This document shows, one piece after another, positions 34,102 through 46,100 of a stretch of 64,000 nucleotides of DNA (position 1 is the first letter of the stretch; every line of letters starts with the position of its first letter). This stretch comes from Pilaira anomala (taxonomy: Eukaryota; Mucoromycota; Mucoromycetes; Mucorales; Mucoraceae), in NCBI GenBank assembly GCA_025716855.1, contig JAIXMQ010000074.1, positions 61,938 to 125,937 of the forward strand, given 5' to 3'. The notes beneath the pieces were generated by a model. It had not been told where the DNA came from, searched no databases, and saw only the letters and a list, made by a program, of their open reading frames with translations. A program made the position numbers and the translations under genes.

Positions 34102-34236
34102 ATGCAAACAGTGAAACGGTCACAAACAACATTGAATTTTGACAAATCAGGAGAAATTGAAGCGGGGTATAACGGTGATAACAAATGTAAAGCAGGTGTA
34201 GTTCCTCAAACAATCATGTGCACATGTAAGAAATAA
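34102..34236 (+). CDS. Hypothetical small ORF (44 aa)
   Basis: The ORF starts two bases after a 36-nt A run (34064-34099) that lies upstream of the CCCH gene start on the other strand. The product, starting MQTVKRSQTTLNF, has a QTTLNF segment faintly like the N-terminus of Eco1-type acetyltransferases and two CxC/C-type cysteines, but is too short to assign. It could be a chance ORF. Confidence 0.15.
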   Translation: MQTVKRSQTTLNFDKSGEIEAGYNGDNKCKAGVVPQTIMCTCKK

Positions 34237-34576
34237 ATAGTAGAGAAAAAACTTGGTTTCGTATTCTTAACAAAAGGCTGTTTTTGAAACAGTTTAACCT
34301 ATATTTCGATTTAGAGAAAGAGATAACAATAAAATAAAAGGTCATACGATATGTTCTCATGATAAAACATATGTTTTATACATTTAAATATGTATACATA
34401 TATAATCGCTATACGTGTAGCTGAAGCATATCTGTAGGTAAAAGTAGCCCTATTATATTAAGGCAAATATCTATTGGATATGAATTGCATTTCCCATCAA
34501 CCCTTATAATATATATATAGAAGTTGTGGCAAACATTGTACGTTTATTATTATGATAGAATACAAAAATAGCTATA
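34237..34576. other. Intergenic spacer
   Basis: These 340 bp upstream of the CCCH gene and downstream of the PX-PB1 gene (both minus strand) are AT-rich, with TA-rich steps near 34385-34400 and 34505-34520. No feature was recognised. Confidence 0.5.
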
Positions 34577-35422
34577 TTAAACTCTACATCGAAGTGTAAC
34601 TTTTAAAAGTCCTGACCATTTTGTTTGCATAGCTAATAGATGTTCTTCACTAGATATAATAATATCTTGAGTATCGGAACATAGAATGGAAGAAGCGGAT
34701 GAGTACCGTGCGTTTTCACAATAAGAAAAAGATAATTGTTTTGCAGGTAAATCTATACCAAGTAAAGCAAATTTGTGTATTACATGTAATTGCAATTGCT
34801 CTAAGGATATATTTCTAGTAACACGAATGATGATAATATTTTGATAATCATACACAATTTTAAATTTGATATTATCATCATCTTCGGAAGATAAAACACT
34901 TGTAGTAGGTGATGGTAATGATTGTTGTGAAGTTGTAGTTGATGATAGAAATAAGGAGGATGTTGTTACTGATTGTATCATAGAAGGCGTGCTTGATAAC
35001 ATGCTTGACGGCCTTATTGAAAATATTCTTTTTAATGTGCTGACTGGATAGTTATAGGTTTTTGGTGAAGAAAAGAACGAGATCAATAAATCTGAACATG
35101 TAATGTTTGTTTCAAGTAATAATAATTGGTTACAAAACGATTCTATTTCTAATTGTCTATCGATATATTTTTGATTACTCTTCTTTATAAAACCGAAATC
35201 TTTTTTGATCATTTTTAAGCTTTTCTTGACATTGAACTGTTGGTGTATATCTCGAGAAAACCGAATAAAATCAGAATACGTGTACCTCATTTCAGTAAAT
35301 TGATTTGTATACCATTCGATTTGAAGAGGATACCATGTAACTGTTTCATCTTGTCTTTGATATGGTTTAACAGTTATTCCAAGTATAGGACATGTAACTA
35401 TGTGTGGAAAGATACTAGCCAT
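34577..35422 (-). CDS. PX-PB1 domain protein (Bem1/p40phox-like without SH3)
   Basis: A single exon encodes 281 residues. Residues ~8-115 look like a PX phosphoinositide-binding domain: WYPLQIEWYT, the RYTYSDFIRFSRDIHQQF core, then RQLEIESFCNQLL and SDLLISFFSS. A Ser/Thr-rich linker (about 120-180) leads to a C-terminal PB1-like fold (about 185-281): IKFKIVYDYQNIIIIRV, SLEQLQLHVIHKF, DIIISSEEHLLAM, LLKVTLRCRV. PX plus PB1 is the tail half of Bem1/Scd2 and also of p40phox, adaptors that dock at phosphoinositide membranes and pair with PB1 partners such as Cdc24 or p67phox/NoxR. No SH3 lies upstream and the initiator follows A/G-rich non-coding sequence, so this appears to be the full protein. 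Domain calls are by eye. Confidence 0.7.
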   Translation of the reverse strand: MASIFPHIVTCPILGITVKPYQRQDETVTWYPLQIEWYTNQFTEMRYTYSDFIRFSRDIHQQFNVKKSLKMIKKDFGFIKKSNQKYIDRQLEIESFCNQLLLLETNITCSDLLISFFSSPKTYNYPVSTLKRIFSIRPSSMLSSTPSMIQSVTTSSLFLSSTTTSQQSLPSPTTSVLSSEDDDNIKFKIVYDYQNIIIIRVTRNISLEQLQLHVIHKFALLGIDLPAKQLSFSYCENARYSSASSILCSDTQDIIISSEEHLLAMQTKWSGLLKVTLRCRV

Positions 35423-35642
35423 ATTAACAATAATGGGAAAAAGAAAGAAAAGAGAAGAAAAAGGAACGAAGAAAGGGAAAAAACAAAAATAGGGAAAAAC
35501 TCAAGTACATTTTTTAATCCTCCCATCATCTGTGCGCGTAATTAAGTAGTTGGATAAATCATCTATTCATGTTTAAAATAAAAAAGGGAATTTTTGAACA
35601 CCAGATTTTCTAATTTTTTTTTATTCTTATTTACCACCAAGC

Positions 35643-37602
35643 ATGTTTAATGTGGCAAGATCAGAACAGGAAACTTGGAATAGTTGTGTCAAAACTATTT
35701 TGGGCTTATTAGGTTAGAAGTAAATATCTCGTCGAGCGTCTATTGTTATTTACCAGTGTATACGTATAGAGGATAGTCTTTTTAATGGTGTTATACCTAG
35801 CACGAAAATAAACTTTCAAGGCTCGAATGAATGGTTAAAAAAGAATGAAAGCACAGGTAAACTAGAAAAGAACACGATTTATTATGCACTTTATTAAAAA
35901 CTCGAATAGAACCTTTATCTACTCCACAATCACCTAGTATTCATACAATGAAACGAAAGCGTAGTTTTTCTGACTCGGCACAAGAACGCAAGCAACAAAA
36001 ATTATCAAGCAACTTGGCTAACGACATTGCACGTAGTTTATCTGTGTCCATGGAAGACGATGTTGACATGTCAAGTCTCCCTATTAATATCTATAGTAAA
36101 CCCATTGACCAAGAAAATCCTGTACCCACATTACGACGCATATCATTAAGTGGTACTTTAAACCATACTTCTTCTTCTCTGTCGCAATGGTTAGAAAAGC
36201 AAGCTCAAGCTAACCACATATCAGTAGCAGAGTTTAAAATTTTATTCCATGAAAAGCAAAAATTGTTACGACAACATTTGGATTTATTACAAATACCCAA
36301 CCAACCGTTTGACTCAATTCGTGAAAACTTGTCAAAAGTTTTACGTTTAGCGGATGATTTGAGTGGCGATCATACAATTCCCTTTAGTGTAAATATTCAC
36401 ATGTGTATAGCATTTTATGTGCATCCTTTGACATAACCTATTTATAGGAAATTTTCCCGGAATGGACACTTTATGAGAACAAAATCAACAAACTGGCAAC
36501 TTATGTACAGGTAAAATGAGATACAAAAATAAACCTATGACATCAAACACTAAAATGCATGTCAATGTAGTCAATAGAAGATATGAGTTTCTCTATCAGT
36601 AATGTTATACCACAAACCAATGATTTATTGCAAGATATTAAAGGACTTCAAAGTACACTTGATAGCAAAATAGCTTTATACGGTGACGCATTAATTCAAA
36701 ACGGCTTAGAATGGAAAGCTATGGGAATGCCTGTAGATGATCAATTGTTAAATGCTACATCACAATGGATTCATAATCTATGTATTGGCGTATTAGATGC
36801 ATTGGATAAAGAATGTAAAAAAGCACAACAACAAGCTCAGAATATGCAAGATCTTATTCATCTACCTATTGGCCAAAATGTAAATATAAAAACTTTATTT
36901 TCGACATATGTGTACATACTAATTTGTTTATTGTTGTTAGTTGATGTCATCTATTTTAGTAGGCCTCGAATTTATATCAGAAGCATCTGCATTTATTGGA
37001 TTTACAGCACAAAAGCTTTTATATGACTGTCGAATTTTAGCAACAATTTATGGACAATGGGTATCTGAAAACTTGGAACATATTCATGATAAACCTCCAG
37101 ATAAAAAGACTACACCAAAAAGAATTGCCATTCGGTATATGCAATGGATGGATAATATGACACGTATCATATCATCTTTATATTCTTTGGGAGAATTAGA
37201 AATGCGATATCGCGACCCAAGTCTTTTATCGAAACTATCCGTAGAGGGTTTGTCTGCTATTTTCGTTGAAGTGACAATAAAGGCTTTAGGTATCATTGAA
37301 ATGGAACGAAAAAATCCATCGGTTTCTGTAAATAGTAAAATTGCTGGCAATATTATGACAAATCCACATACAACATTTATATATATGGGTGAATCTTTAC
37401 TAAATTATGCAAATAAAATCATTGAATTAGCTGGCAGAGAATGGTCAGATGGAAACAGAATTCAGGTAAATGATAATCTTATATATATATATATATATAT
37501 ATATATCAAATAAAACACATTAGACTCATCTATTGTTATTGTATAATTCAGGCACTACATTTATACCTAAAAGATTTAGAAAATTCACTTGAGTCATCAT
37601 GA
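35643..37602 (+). CDS. Conserved-looking hypothetical protein, 7 exons, 527 aa
   Basis: Exons are 35643-35712, 35770-35856, 35910-36388, 36448-36510, 36571-36879, 36941-37465 and 37552-37602; every GT-AG join keeps frame. I do not recognise the family. The N-terminus (MFNVARSEQETWNSCVKT) leads into a serine/proline-rich stretch and a basic patch KRKRSFSDS, possibly a nuclear signal near residue 66. The rest is mainly helical and soluble: QWLEKQAQANHISVAEFKIL, KLLRQHLDLLQIPNQPFDS, LDALDKECKKAQQQAQNMQD, RYMQWMDNMTRIISSLYSLG. No transmembrane span or catalytic motif is evident. The first two exons are too short to stand out alone but extend the frame without stops, so the methionine at 35948 is probably not the start. 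An earlier exon cannot be excluded. A (TA)n run lies in the last intron. Confidence 0.7.
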
Positions 37603-37674
37603 TTGTAAATATATAGCATTAAATAAATAATAAGCTGTAGTAACTATCAACTGTAAAGTGGGAGTTTATTTTGT

Positions 37675-38819
37675 TTAATCCTTATATTTTTGGAATAATT
37701 GTACAGCATTTACGATATCAACATTTCCGCCACTAAGAACAATACCAATACGCTTAACACCATCCTTCTTTATCTTTTCTTGGAATTCCTTATTATGAAG
37801 AGCGACAGCAACACCAACAACTGCACTAGGTTCGAGGCATAATTTCATGCGTCCCCAAATAAGTTCCATAGTGTTAATAATTTTTTTTTCAGATACAATA
37901 AATACATCATCTACATGTTTATGAATTTCTGCATATGCAATATCACCCAAGTTTGTTAATAAACCATCAGCAACAGATGAGGATGTATTAGTGTTGACTA
38001 ATCGTTCCTTGTTCTTGAAAGAACGATAGCAGTCATTGACATTTGTCGGTTCAGCAGCATATACTTTAATAGCAGGGTTCAAAGACTTTGCAGCAATAGA
38101 ACAACCTGTCAACATACCACCGCCCCCAACCGGTACAATAATAGCATCTAAATCATTGACTTGAGATAACAATTCAAGAGCAATGGTCCCCTGACCAGCA
38201 ATTACATTTGGATGATTGAAAGGATGGATAAAAGTAGCGCCCGTTTCTTGTGCAACATCATTTGCCTAATTATTCAGTGTGTTGGTTTAGATTGCAAATA
38301 CAAAATTACTCATCATATGTAAACTTACAGTTTTCTCACGACTCGCTTGAGTTGGCTCACATTCTGTAACAGTTGCGCCATAGCCAATGACTGCAGTCTT
38401 TTTGATAATTGGTGTGGTGGTAGGCATGACAACATATGCTTTTATACCTTGATTTTTAGCAGCTAAAGCGATCGCCTGTGCATGATTACCCGAGGAATGA
38501 GTGACTACACCGCGTTCAGCTTCTTCTTTGGATAATAAGGCAATAGCATTACTGGCTCCTCTATATTTAAATGCTTTTTTTTTTCATTTTTAAAAAAAAA
38601 TTGTTATCAGCCACTGAGCCCCAAAAGTAAAATAAATAAAATAAAAAATAACGTACAACCGGTTTTTTGAAACAATTCACATTTCAAAAATAATTCAACA
38701 GGATTGTGAGGTTGGGAGGCAAGCAAATCTAATGTGGCACTAGTCAGTACAGGTGTACGACGTACGTTTATGCGTTCCGCAGCTTGTAATATATGGTCAA
38801 TAGTAATTTGAGGCGCCAT
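37675..38819 (-). CDS. SRR: Serine racemase / serine-threonine dehydratase (PLP fold type II)
   Basis: Exons (minus) are 38819-38657, 38573-38329 and 38265-37675, giving 332 residues, about the length of mammalian serine racemase. The PLP lysine is in TGSFKYRGA (K57, with the serine codon split by intron 1). The substrate loop is SSGNH (residues 81-85), the PLP phosphate loop VGGGGM and the C-terminal SGGN. The segments VTHSSGNHAQAIALAAK and YAAEPTNVNDCYRS match serine racemase closely. The enzyme interconverts L- and D-serine and also eliminates to pyruvate; which activity dominates cannot be read from sequence. It lies only 72 bp from the convergent unknown gene and 123 bp downstream of GPI18. 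No targeting sequence was seen, so it is probably cytosolic. Confidence 0.92.
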
Positions 38820-38942
38820 GATATAATTAAACAGAAGAAGAGGGAAATAATGAACATGAAAGAAAAAGTTCGAAAAAAGAGAACCTTTGTACAACGTGAA
38901 AAAAGATTTATAAAAAAAAAATATTTATACATGATCTACATA

Positions 38943-40408
38943 CTAGGCAGGTGGTAAAAAACTGGAAAACAAAACAATCCCGATCAAACCATAGAGTACA
39001 AAGTATGTGAGCACCACGTTGGCCAATGTGAATTTCTTGTCGTTTAAACCCTTTATCCATAAATCACCAACGTACCAATAGAGAGGGGGTAATGAAGTAA
39101 AGAAGCGGATGATAACTTGGATATGCATACTAGTTACTACGTAAAATAATAGGAAGGTCCAAAGATACATGTAGACAGATAATTTGGGACTAGCATACGT
39201 TTGATCGTTTGCAGTTGTTTTACTTTTGATAATACCCAAAGAGAAAAATGTAGCTGGGTCAGATTGGATATATGTCTTTAAACCCAATACACTTAAAGTG
39301 ATAATAGGTGCTGCTAAAACAAAATTTGGTATTTGTTTCATTTCGTAATAGCTAAGAAATCCATTATCCCTAAATATATAATTACTTAGCATTGCCATCC
39401 AAGTGAATGAATTGAATGGTATTTTACCAGTACTCTTTTTGAACAAAACTATACAGTAAAGGAATTTTGTTTGTACACCATGGTCTATCTAATGAACAGA
39501 ATTGGATATATCCATAATACTGAAATAATCCAATTCCAGATAACACAACTAATGTATAAAAAACAGATAGTATAACTCCTACTACAAAATTCTATTTCCT
39601 AATTTTATTAATATTAGAAGAACATGTTTACAGCTTCTATTTTTTTTATACCTTGCGTTGAATAAAACGAACCCAGATCAAATCGTACCAAAAGAATCCA
39701 GAATAAATAATGGCATTAGATCGAATAAGAGAGGTAAATCCCCATATCATAGCAGCACTTGTATACTTTTTTTCTACAATCCATCTCATACCTGTAAAAC
39801 TCATTAAAGCAAAAATAGATTCAGTGTAAAATGAAGACATGAACATAGCAGGCGGTGATAAGCAAAATGCAATTGACGATACATATGCTAGTCGTTGATT
39901 CCTTGGTAATAAGGCGAGTGTTAACCTAATTATTAAAAACAGGATAAGGAAGGGGACTTACTGTGTTAAATATATCATTTCTTACTTGTATAAAGCTCCT
40001 GCTGCTAAAACAAATGACACATTAGCGATGGTTACACCAGATATAAGTAAAGTATATTTGATTCCCACAATTTGTTGTAAAGGTAAAAATACTATTTTTT
40101 TTGGAAGTAAATTAAAGGGAATAATGCAGACTGTTTCCTTTCCTACCTGTATTTGATACTAATCTGGCCAGTAATGGCATTAAAGGAAAGAAGGCAGTTT
40201 CCTGCTCATAAACGTAACCATGCTCAGCAATATGTAGAAAGTAAAGTGCATCCCATCGTAAAAAGACATTCAGAATGTGGTGTGAAGTTGACTCAAGTTG
40301 AATCTCTGCAGAGGAATCGTAACTTCCTGTAAAGAAATATGATATAAAAGCTAAAGTTATTGTGATTAAACGGGATGCAATAGCAACCGAATAAACTTTG
40401 TTTAACAT
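38943..40408 (-). CDS. GPI18: GPI mannosyltransferase 2 (PIG-V/Gpi18)
   Basis: Five exons on the minus strand (40408-40147, 40091-39986, 39925-39652, 39591-39428, 39369-38943) give 410 residues. The enzyme adds the second mannose to the GPI anchor precursor on the ER lumenal side. Diagnostic segments are FLRWDALYFLHIAEHGY (the conserved RWD at 51-53), FFPLMPLLAR, RPWCTNKIPLLYSFVQ and NGFLSYYEMKQIPNF. Multiple hydrophobic helices are distributed throughout, as expected for this polytopic family, and length is close to yeast Gpi18 (433). All joins are in frame with canonical sites. It shares a 136-bp divergent promoter with the mitochondrial peptidase gene. Confidence 0.93.
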
Positions 40409-40544
40409 ATCGTGAAGAGAAAGGACGAGAAAAGCTTCGGTTGTTCAATGAACTGTGGAAGCGGGGTTCCATGAAATCTTTTTTAGTTTGTAACTTTTTT
40501 CTCTTTTTCTCTTTTTCTCATAGCTCTTTCTTTTGTTTTAAGTC
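40409..40544. promoter_or_regulatory. Short bidirectional promoter, GPI18 and OCT1
   Basis: Only 136 bp separate the two start codons of divergent genes. The + strand half is CT-rich (TTTTTCTCTTTTTCTC near 40494-40517), a pyrimidine tract just upstream of the peptidase ATG, as is common at fungal start sites. Both promoters and leaders must fit here. Confidence 0.6.
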
Positions 40545-41671
40545 ATGTCAATACTAGCTCTTAAAAGCTTACCTAGAAAAATATCTGTTCCAAACAGTTT
40601 AGTTAAACAGGTATCTTGCTTACTCGGTACAAGACGCTTAAACCATTCTACTACAACTACCATTCACCGTTCAAACATTCCAGAACCTACCGAAAAAGAA
40701 GACTTTATTCGCAAGATCTTTGATGATAGTTCAGTATGGAGAATTCAAACAGAAACCACAAAATCCAGTCCGGATTTTGTAGGGTTATTCGAAAACCAAC
40801 ACTTTGCAGATATCCATGGTATTAATTATGCTGCACAACAAGCGATCCAACGAGCACAAATCATTGTCGAACGTATTTGTAATGCACCTGAAAATGGGCC
40901 CGAAGAGATGAGTCGAATCGTTAAGAATTTGGATAGACTATCAGATACCCTTTGTAGTGTAATTGATATGGCTGAATTTATTAGAAATGCTCATCCAGAT
41001 CAAGTGATTATGGAAGCAGCTAATAAAGCTTATGGTGATTTATGCTCTTACATGAACACGTTAAATACTGATACTCGAATTCATCAAGTAAGTAATTATC
41101 AATAATCAAATATATAGCCATCTCTCTAAATACTGTTTCAGGTTTTGTCACAAGCGTTGGCGGATAAATCCATTGTTAACAAATTCAGCCCTGATGAATA
41201 TGCAGCAGCCATTGTATTTTTAAGAGATTTTGAAAAATCTGGTATTCATTTACCAAACAAGCAACGAGCGGATTTTGTTGGATTATCAGATCAAATCATT
41301 CATGTTGGTCGTGAATTTATTCAAATGAATCCTAGAGCAGTTCATACCGTAAAGATCAATAAATCTGATTTAGCTGGTGTTGGTCCCTCTGTCATTCGTA
41401 ATGTAGCGAATCGAGATGGATATGTTTATGTAAAAACTGATTCTACTGAATGTCAAATGATTTTAAAATATGCAAAAGATGAAAAGGTTCGAAAATTAGT
41501 ATATGAATCAATGAATTCTGCCACCGAGGAAAGTATTGCGACATTGGAAGATTTGATGTTGACAAGAGCGGAATTAGCTAGACTTGTTGGCCGAGATTCT
41601 TATGCAGAATTGCAATTACAAGATAAAATGGCTAAAAATCCTAGTAAGTATAGACAATGAAGCCGCACCCG

Positions 41672-41724
<53 letters not shown>

Positions 41725-43047
41725 GTGAAAGACTTACAAAATGAAATAGAAAACATAGATACATTTTTGCGAACACTTTTAAGACATCAAGAACCAACAT
41801 TTAAAAACGATATAAACTTATTACAAAAAACAAAGCAGCAGATTCTGCAACTTAATTCAACATCTACAATCAATGCATGGGATCGTGATTATTATATGCA
41901 AATTTATAGCGCTAGTCAATCGACCCCAGTCAATTCACCTTGCTTTTCTGTGGGTTCAGTCATTCAAGGCCTTTCTCGATTATTTAAGCATTTATATGGT
42001 GTAGAATTTGAGCCTGCGCCATTAAAAATAGGAGAACAATGGCACGATCAAGTGCGTAAATTAGATGTTGTATGTGAACGTGAAGGAAAGATTGGTACAA
42101 TCTATTGTGATTTATTCTCTAGATTTGGAAAAACGACCAACGCAGCACATTATACCATTCGCACTTCTAGACGTATTGATGATGATGATGCAGAAAATGA
42201 TATCAAGTACGCCTTTGCCGGACGTAATGTCGATCCAACTCGTTTCTTACCACCTATTATACCACCTGCTGAAACCGTTCGTGGAAAAGATGGGTTGTAT
42301 CAATTGCCTGTGATTGCATTGACGTGTGATTTCTCTTATAGCTCAAATGGGCAAGCCACTTTATTATCCATGTTTGAAGTGGAGACCTTATTTCATGAAA
42401 TGGGCCATGCTATGCATTCTATGCTTGGGCGTACAGATTTCCATAATGTTGCCGGTACAAGATGTGCGTCTGATTTTGTAGAGTTACCCTCAATTTTGAT
42501 GGAGCATTTTGTTTGGCATCCTAAAGTACTTCCATTATTTGCTAATTCAAGTTACGGTAAAAAAGTAACACCTGAAGCAGTAGACGCTTTCTTGAAACAA
42601 CGCAAAAGATTTAGCGGCATTGAAGTTAATAGCCAGATTTTAATGGCTCTTGTAGATCAACAATATCATTCTTCCAAGGTGAATGAATCTACTTTCTCTA
42701 GTGTGAGTGAATGGTATAAACTTCAAGATCAAGTTGGATTATTCCCTAGTGTACCGGGCACTATGTGGCCTGTACAATTTGGTCACTTATTTGGTTATGG
42801 ATCAAATTATTATTCATATCTTTTTGATAGAACACTTGCAAGAAGAGTGTGGGAAACTAGTTTTAAATCAAATCCATTAGATAGAGAAAAGGGTCAAGCG
42901 CTTCGAGATAATTTATTAAAAGTGGGTGGTGCACGTGATCCATGGAAATGTGTTGCTGATGTATTAGGCGGTGAAGATGGTGCAAAGATTGTTAACGGTG
43001 ATGAAGAAGCAATGAGAACTGTAGGTGATTGGGGAATTGATGTATAA
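40545..43047 (+). CDS. OCT1: Mitochondrial intermediate peptidase
   Basis: Exons are 40545-41087, 41142-41643 and 41750-43047, giving 780 residues (yeast Oct1 is 772). This matrix M3 metallopeptidase removes an octapeptide from imported precursors after MPP cleavage. The N-terminus (MSILALKSLPRKISV...) is a basic, acid-free presequence. The zinc site is FHEMGHAMHSML with H564, E565 and H568, and the downstream glutamate is in ASDFVELPSILMEHF. The family region LGRTDFHNVAGTRC is intact. The 106-nt second intron carries a 49-nt T run (41673-41721); reading through it would create a false poly-Phe protein, whereas splicing yields MAKNPKNIDTFL, which matches the family. Confidence 0.94.
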
Positions 43048-43187
43048 ATAAAATTATTAGAAAATAATAAGAATAAGACCGCATAAATACAAATAAAGTT
43101 AGTGCTTTTTTTTTGGATCTTTTTCATTTTTTCTTTTTACTTTTCATTTTTTTTTATTCTACAATAAACACGTTAAAAAGTTAGAAA

Positions 43188-46100
43188 ATGACAAGCGTAT
43201 TAGAGACAAGGAGGTAACTTACTTGGAAGCTATATTTGAACCTCAAATAGCTAACACAAACTCTGAATTACCATTCTATATAAAGGAAAGCCTGGGATGT
43301 AATATTCAGTGACCCTAATTTATCTTTGAATTCACTACGACACCGAGCCGTAGCAGGTACAGTTTGTCAAACAGGCTTGCGTTCAGTCTGTTGGAAGGTA
43401 AATATTCAACAAAAGGGAATATAAAGGCAAAAAGAGCTGAAATATGATGATTAGATATTTCTAGGGTATCTTCCTACTTTAGAAGTTTCTAGTTGGTCTT
43501 CTATTCAACTACAAGAACGTCAACGTTACTCAGATTTGAGACGAAAATATATTGATGAACCTGCTGAACAAATGAATAAGAAAGGTGAAGAGGATCTTAC
43601 AGACAATAATCCTCTTGCATTAAATGAAAGTGTAAAGTATTTTTTGTTTTGCTTTATCAGTTTTATATAACGTCTAAACAAGTTATTATGATTTTAGAAT
43701 CCATGGCAACAGTACTTTGCGGACTCGGAAATTCGTAAAGTTATCAGACAAGATGTAGAACGCACGTATGTATTATTTTTATTAAAAAAGTAATTTTGTG
43801 GTGTTGAATATATAAGTTAGATTTCCTGATGTTGATTTCTTTCGACAAAATGACGTTCAACAACGTTTAACTGATATCCTATTTATTTATTGCAAGTTAA
43901 ACCGTGATGTATCTTATCGACAAGGTATGCATGAGTTACTTGCCCCGTTCTATTGGATTATTGCTCTAGAAAGTCTAGATACTGCAAATATTGACTATGA
44001 CCCTTCCGAGTAAATTTTATACAATTGTTTAGCTATTACTGTTCTAAATCATTCTCTCTCCCTCTCTATGTTTACTCTCATTTTAGTCCTGCTACCAAAT
44101 TAATGACTCAAGTTTTAGACTCAGCCTTTGTGGAGCATGATGCATACATTTTATTTGATAAGTTGATGACTTATGGTAAATCTTGGTATGAGTTTAATGA
44201 TGATGTACCAAGTCGTAGAGCTCAAACAAAAACAAAGGTAAACCCAAAGAAAAGAGGGAGGGAAATATGCTTAAAATACTCACCCTTTTGGTTATAGTCT
44301 GATGTCTTATCTAATAATATACCCAAGCCCACTGACGTAAAAAAATATAATCCTCTATATGAATTTTCATTCTTTACTAATATATTTTTTAGAGCGCTAG
44401 ATTAAATCCAATTGTAACGACTTGTCATCGTATTCATCATCAATATCTTCGTGCGGTTGACCCACTCTTGTATAAACACTTGGAGAACTTTGGCATTGAA
44501 CCTCAACTCTATGGGATGTAAGTATTTTGTTTTTTATAAAATAATATTAAAAAAAAAAAAAAAAAAAAAAATCTCAAATTGTATACATACTTTTTTTTTA
44601 GTCGATGGATTCGTTTATTATTTGGTCGGGAATTTGATATTTATGACCTTTTAAAACTTTGGGATGCCATCTTTGCCCAAGATCCGACACTTAAAATTGT
44701 TGATTATATTTGTTTGGTTATACTTTTAAGAATGAGGGATCAATGTAAGCTAAATTACATACACATCTATTCCTTCTATTAATTATAACTATAAATCTAG
44801 TGTTTTCTAAAGATTATGCAGAATGTCTTAGTTTATTGATGAGACCTTCTCAAATAAGTAAACCAGCATCACTCGTGGAACAAGCTAAACAATTACAAGA
44901 TAATTTATCTCAAGACACCGCATTACAAATATTACAACAAAATGATGTTCGAGCTGGAAAAGAGCCCCGAATTTCGTTATCAGACGGTGTAATAGAATTC
45001 GCTCCTCCTTCTCAAATCAATCATACAAGACGTACACTGCAACATAGAACCTCTCAAGGATCTAACCTGGATAGTAGCTTCTCTCGAATTACCAGTGGTA
45101 TGATGAAGAATCCTCAAATGCGAGATTTTAATAAAGCCATTGCTGGTGTTATGGGGACTGTCCAGGTAAAAGGATGAGATTAAATCAGGGGGGGGGGGGG
45201 TTTGACTGACTAACTGACTGACTGACTCGACTCGCAATTTTGTTTTTAAATAGAAAAATGTAAACACATTTGGTGATAATGTTCTAGGACGAAACGAAGG
45301 AATAGGATCAAGAAGATCAACTGTTTCTTCTGAATTTCCTTCGGGTATTGATCGTGTTGCAACTAGTTATAAACACGAGCGGGTTACACCTATTTCTAAA
45401 TCTGACGATCGATCTGTAGCCAAGTTACAAGCTGTCAATAGACAAATGGGCGATATGATGGCTAAATGCATCTCCATTTTGGAAAACGAGATCTTTCCTC
45501 CTACTACCAAGTCAACAGCTGTACCTTCTTCTACTAAATCCTTCAGTTCGGATAAAATCGACGATACAAATCCGTCTAGCTCCGTGGAATCATCTATTAT
45601 AGAGGAGAAGGATGAAAATAATGACATTGTAGAATATGAAGGCAGTGAATCCTCAATCAATCTTGATGATGAACCCAAAGCAGAGGAAACTAAAGTAGAT
45701 GAAGCAAAAGAAGGCAACCCTAAAGAGGATGAGATAAATATAACGAAAACTAAAGTAAAGGTAGAAGAGCCAAAAACACCTGTACAGAATGAAGCGACTA
45801 TAATTATGGCTCTTGCGGGCCTTAAGCATGTACGAGATGTTTTGCTCGGAAAGCAACAATTTGACTCTAGCGGAATCGATATCAAACTGAATGACCAAAC
45901 GTCTCCAGACATTAATTTTGTCAATGATGAATGGAAATGGGACTTGGTAGACCGCAAAGAAGCCACAATCAATTCGTCTACTCTCCCATTGAATGATTAT
46001 TCTCAGCCGACAAGAACCTCCATCTTTATTCCCCAAACTTCGTCATCTCTTATATCAAATGATATGGATAACAGTTATGTTAAGGATAAGCCTTTACCAC

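Noticed and set aside
34007..34184. Upstream extension of the CCCH protein to an earlier ATG
   Set aside because: The extension is mostly poly-Phe translated from a T run; MATDQEMLD is a normal start after that run.
41584..41750. Continuous ORF through the T run of the OCT1 gene (poly-Phe)
   Set aside because: Splicing 41643 to 41750 restores the family sequence, while the read-through gives 16 or more Phe and a misaligned N-terminus.
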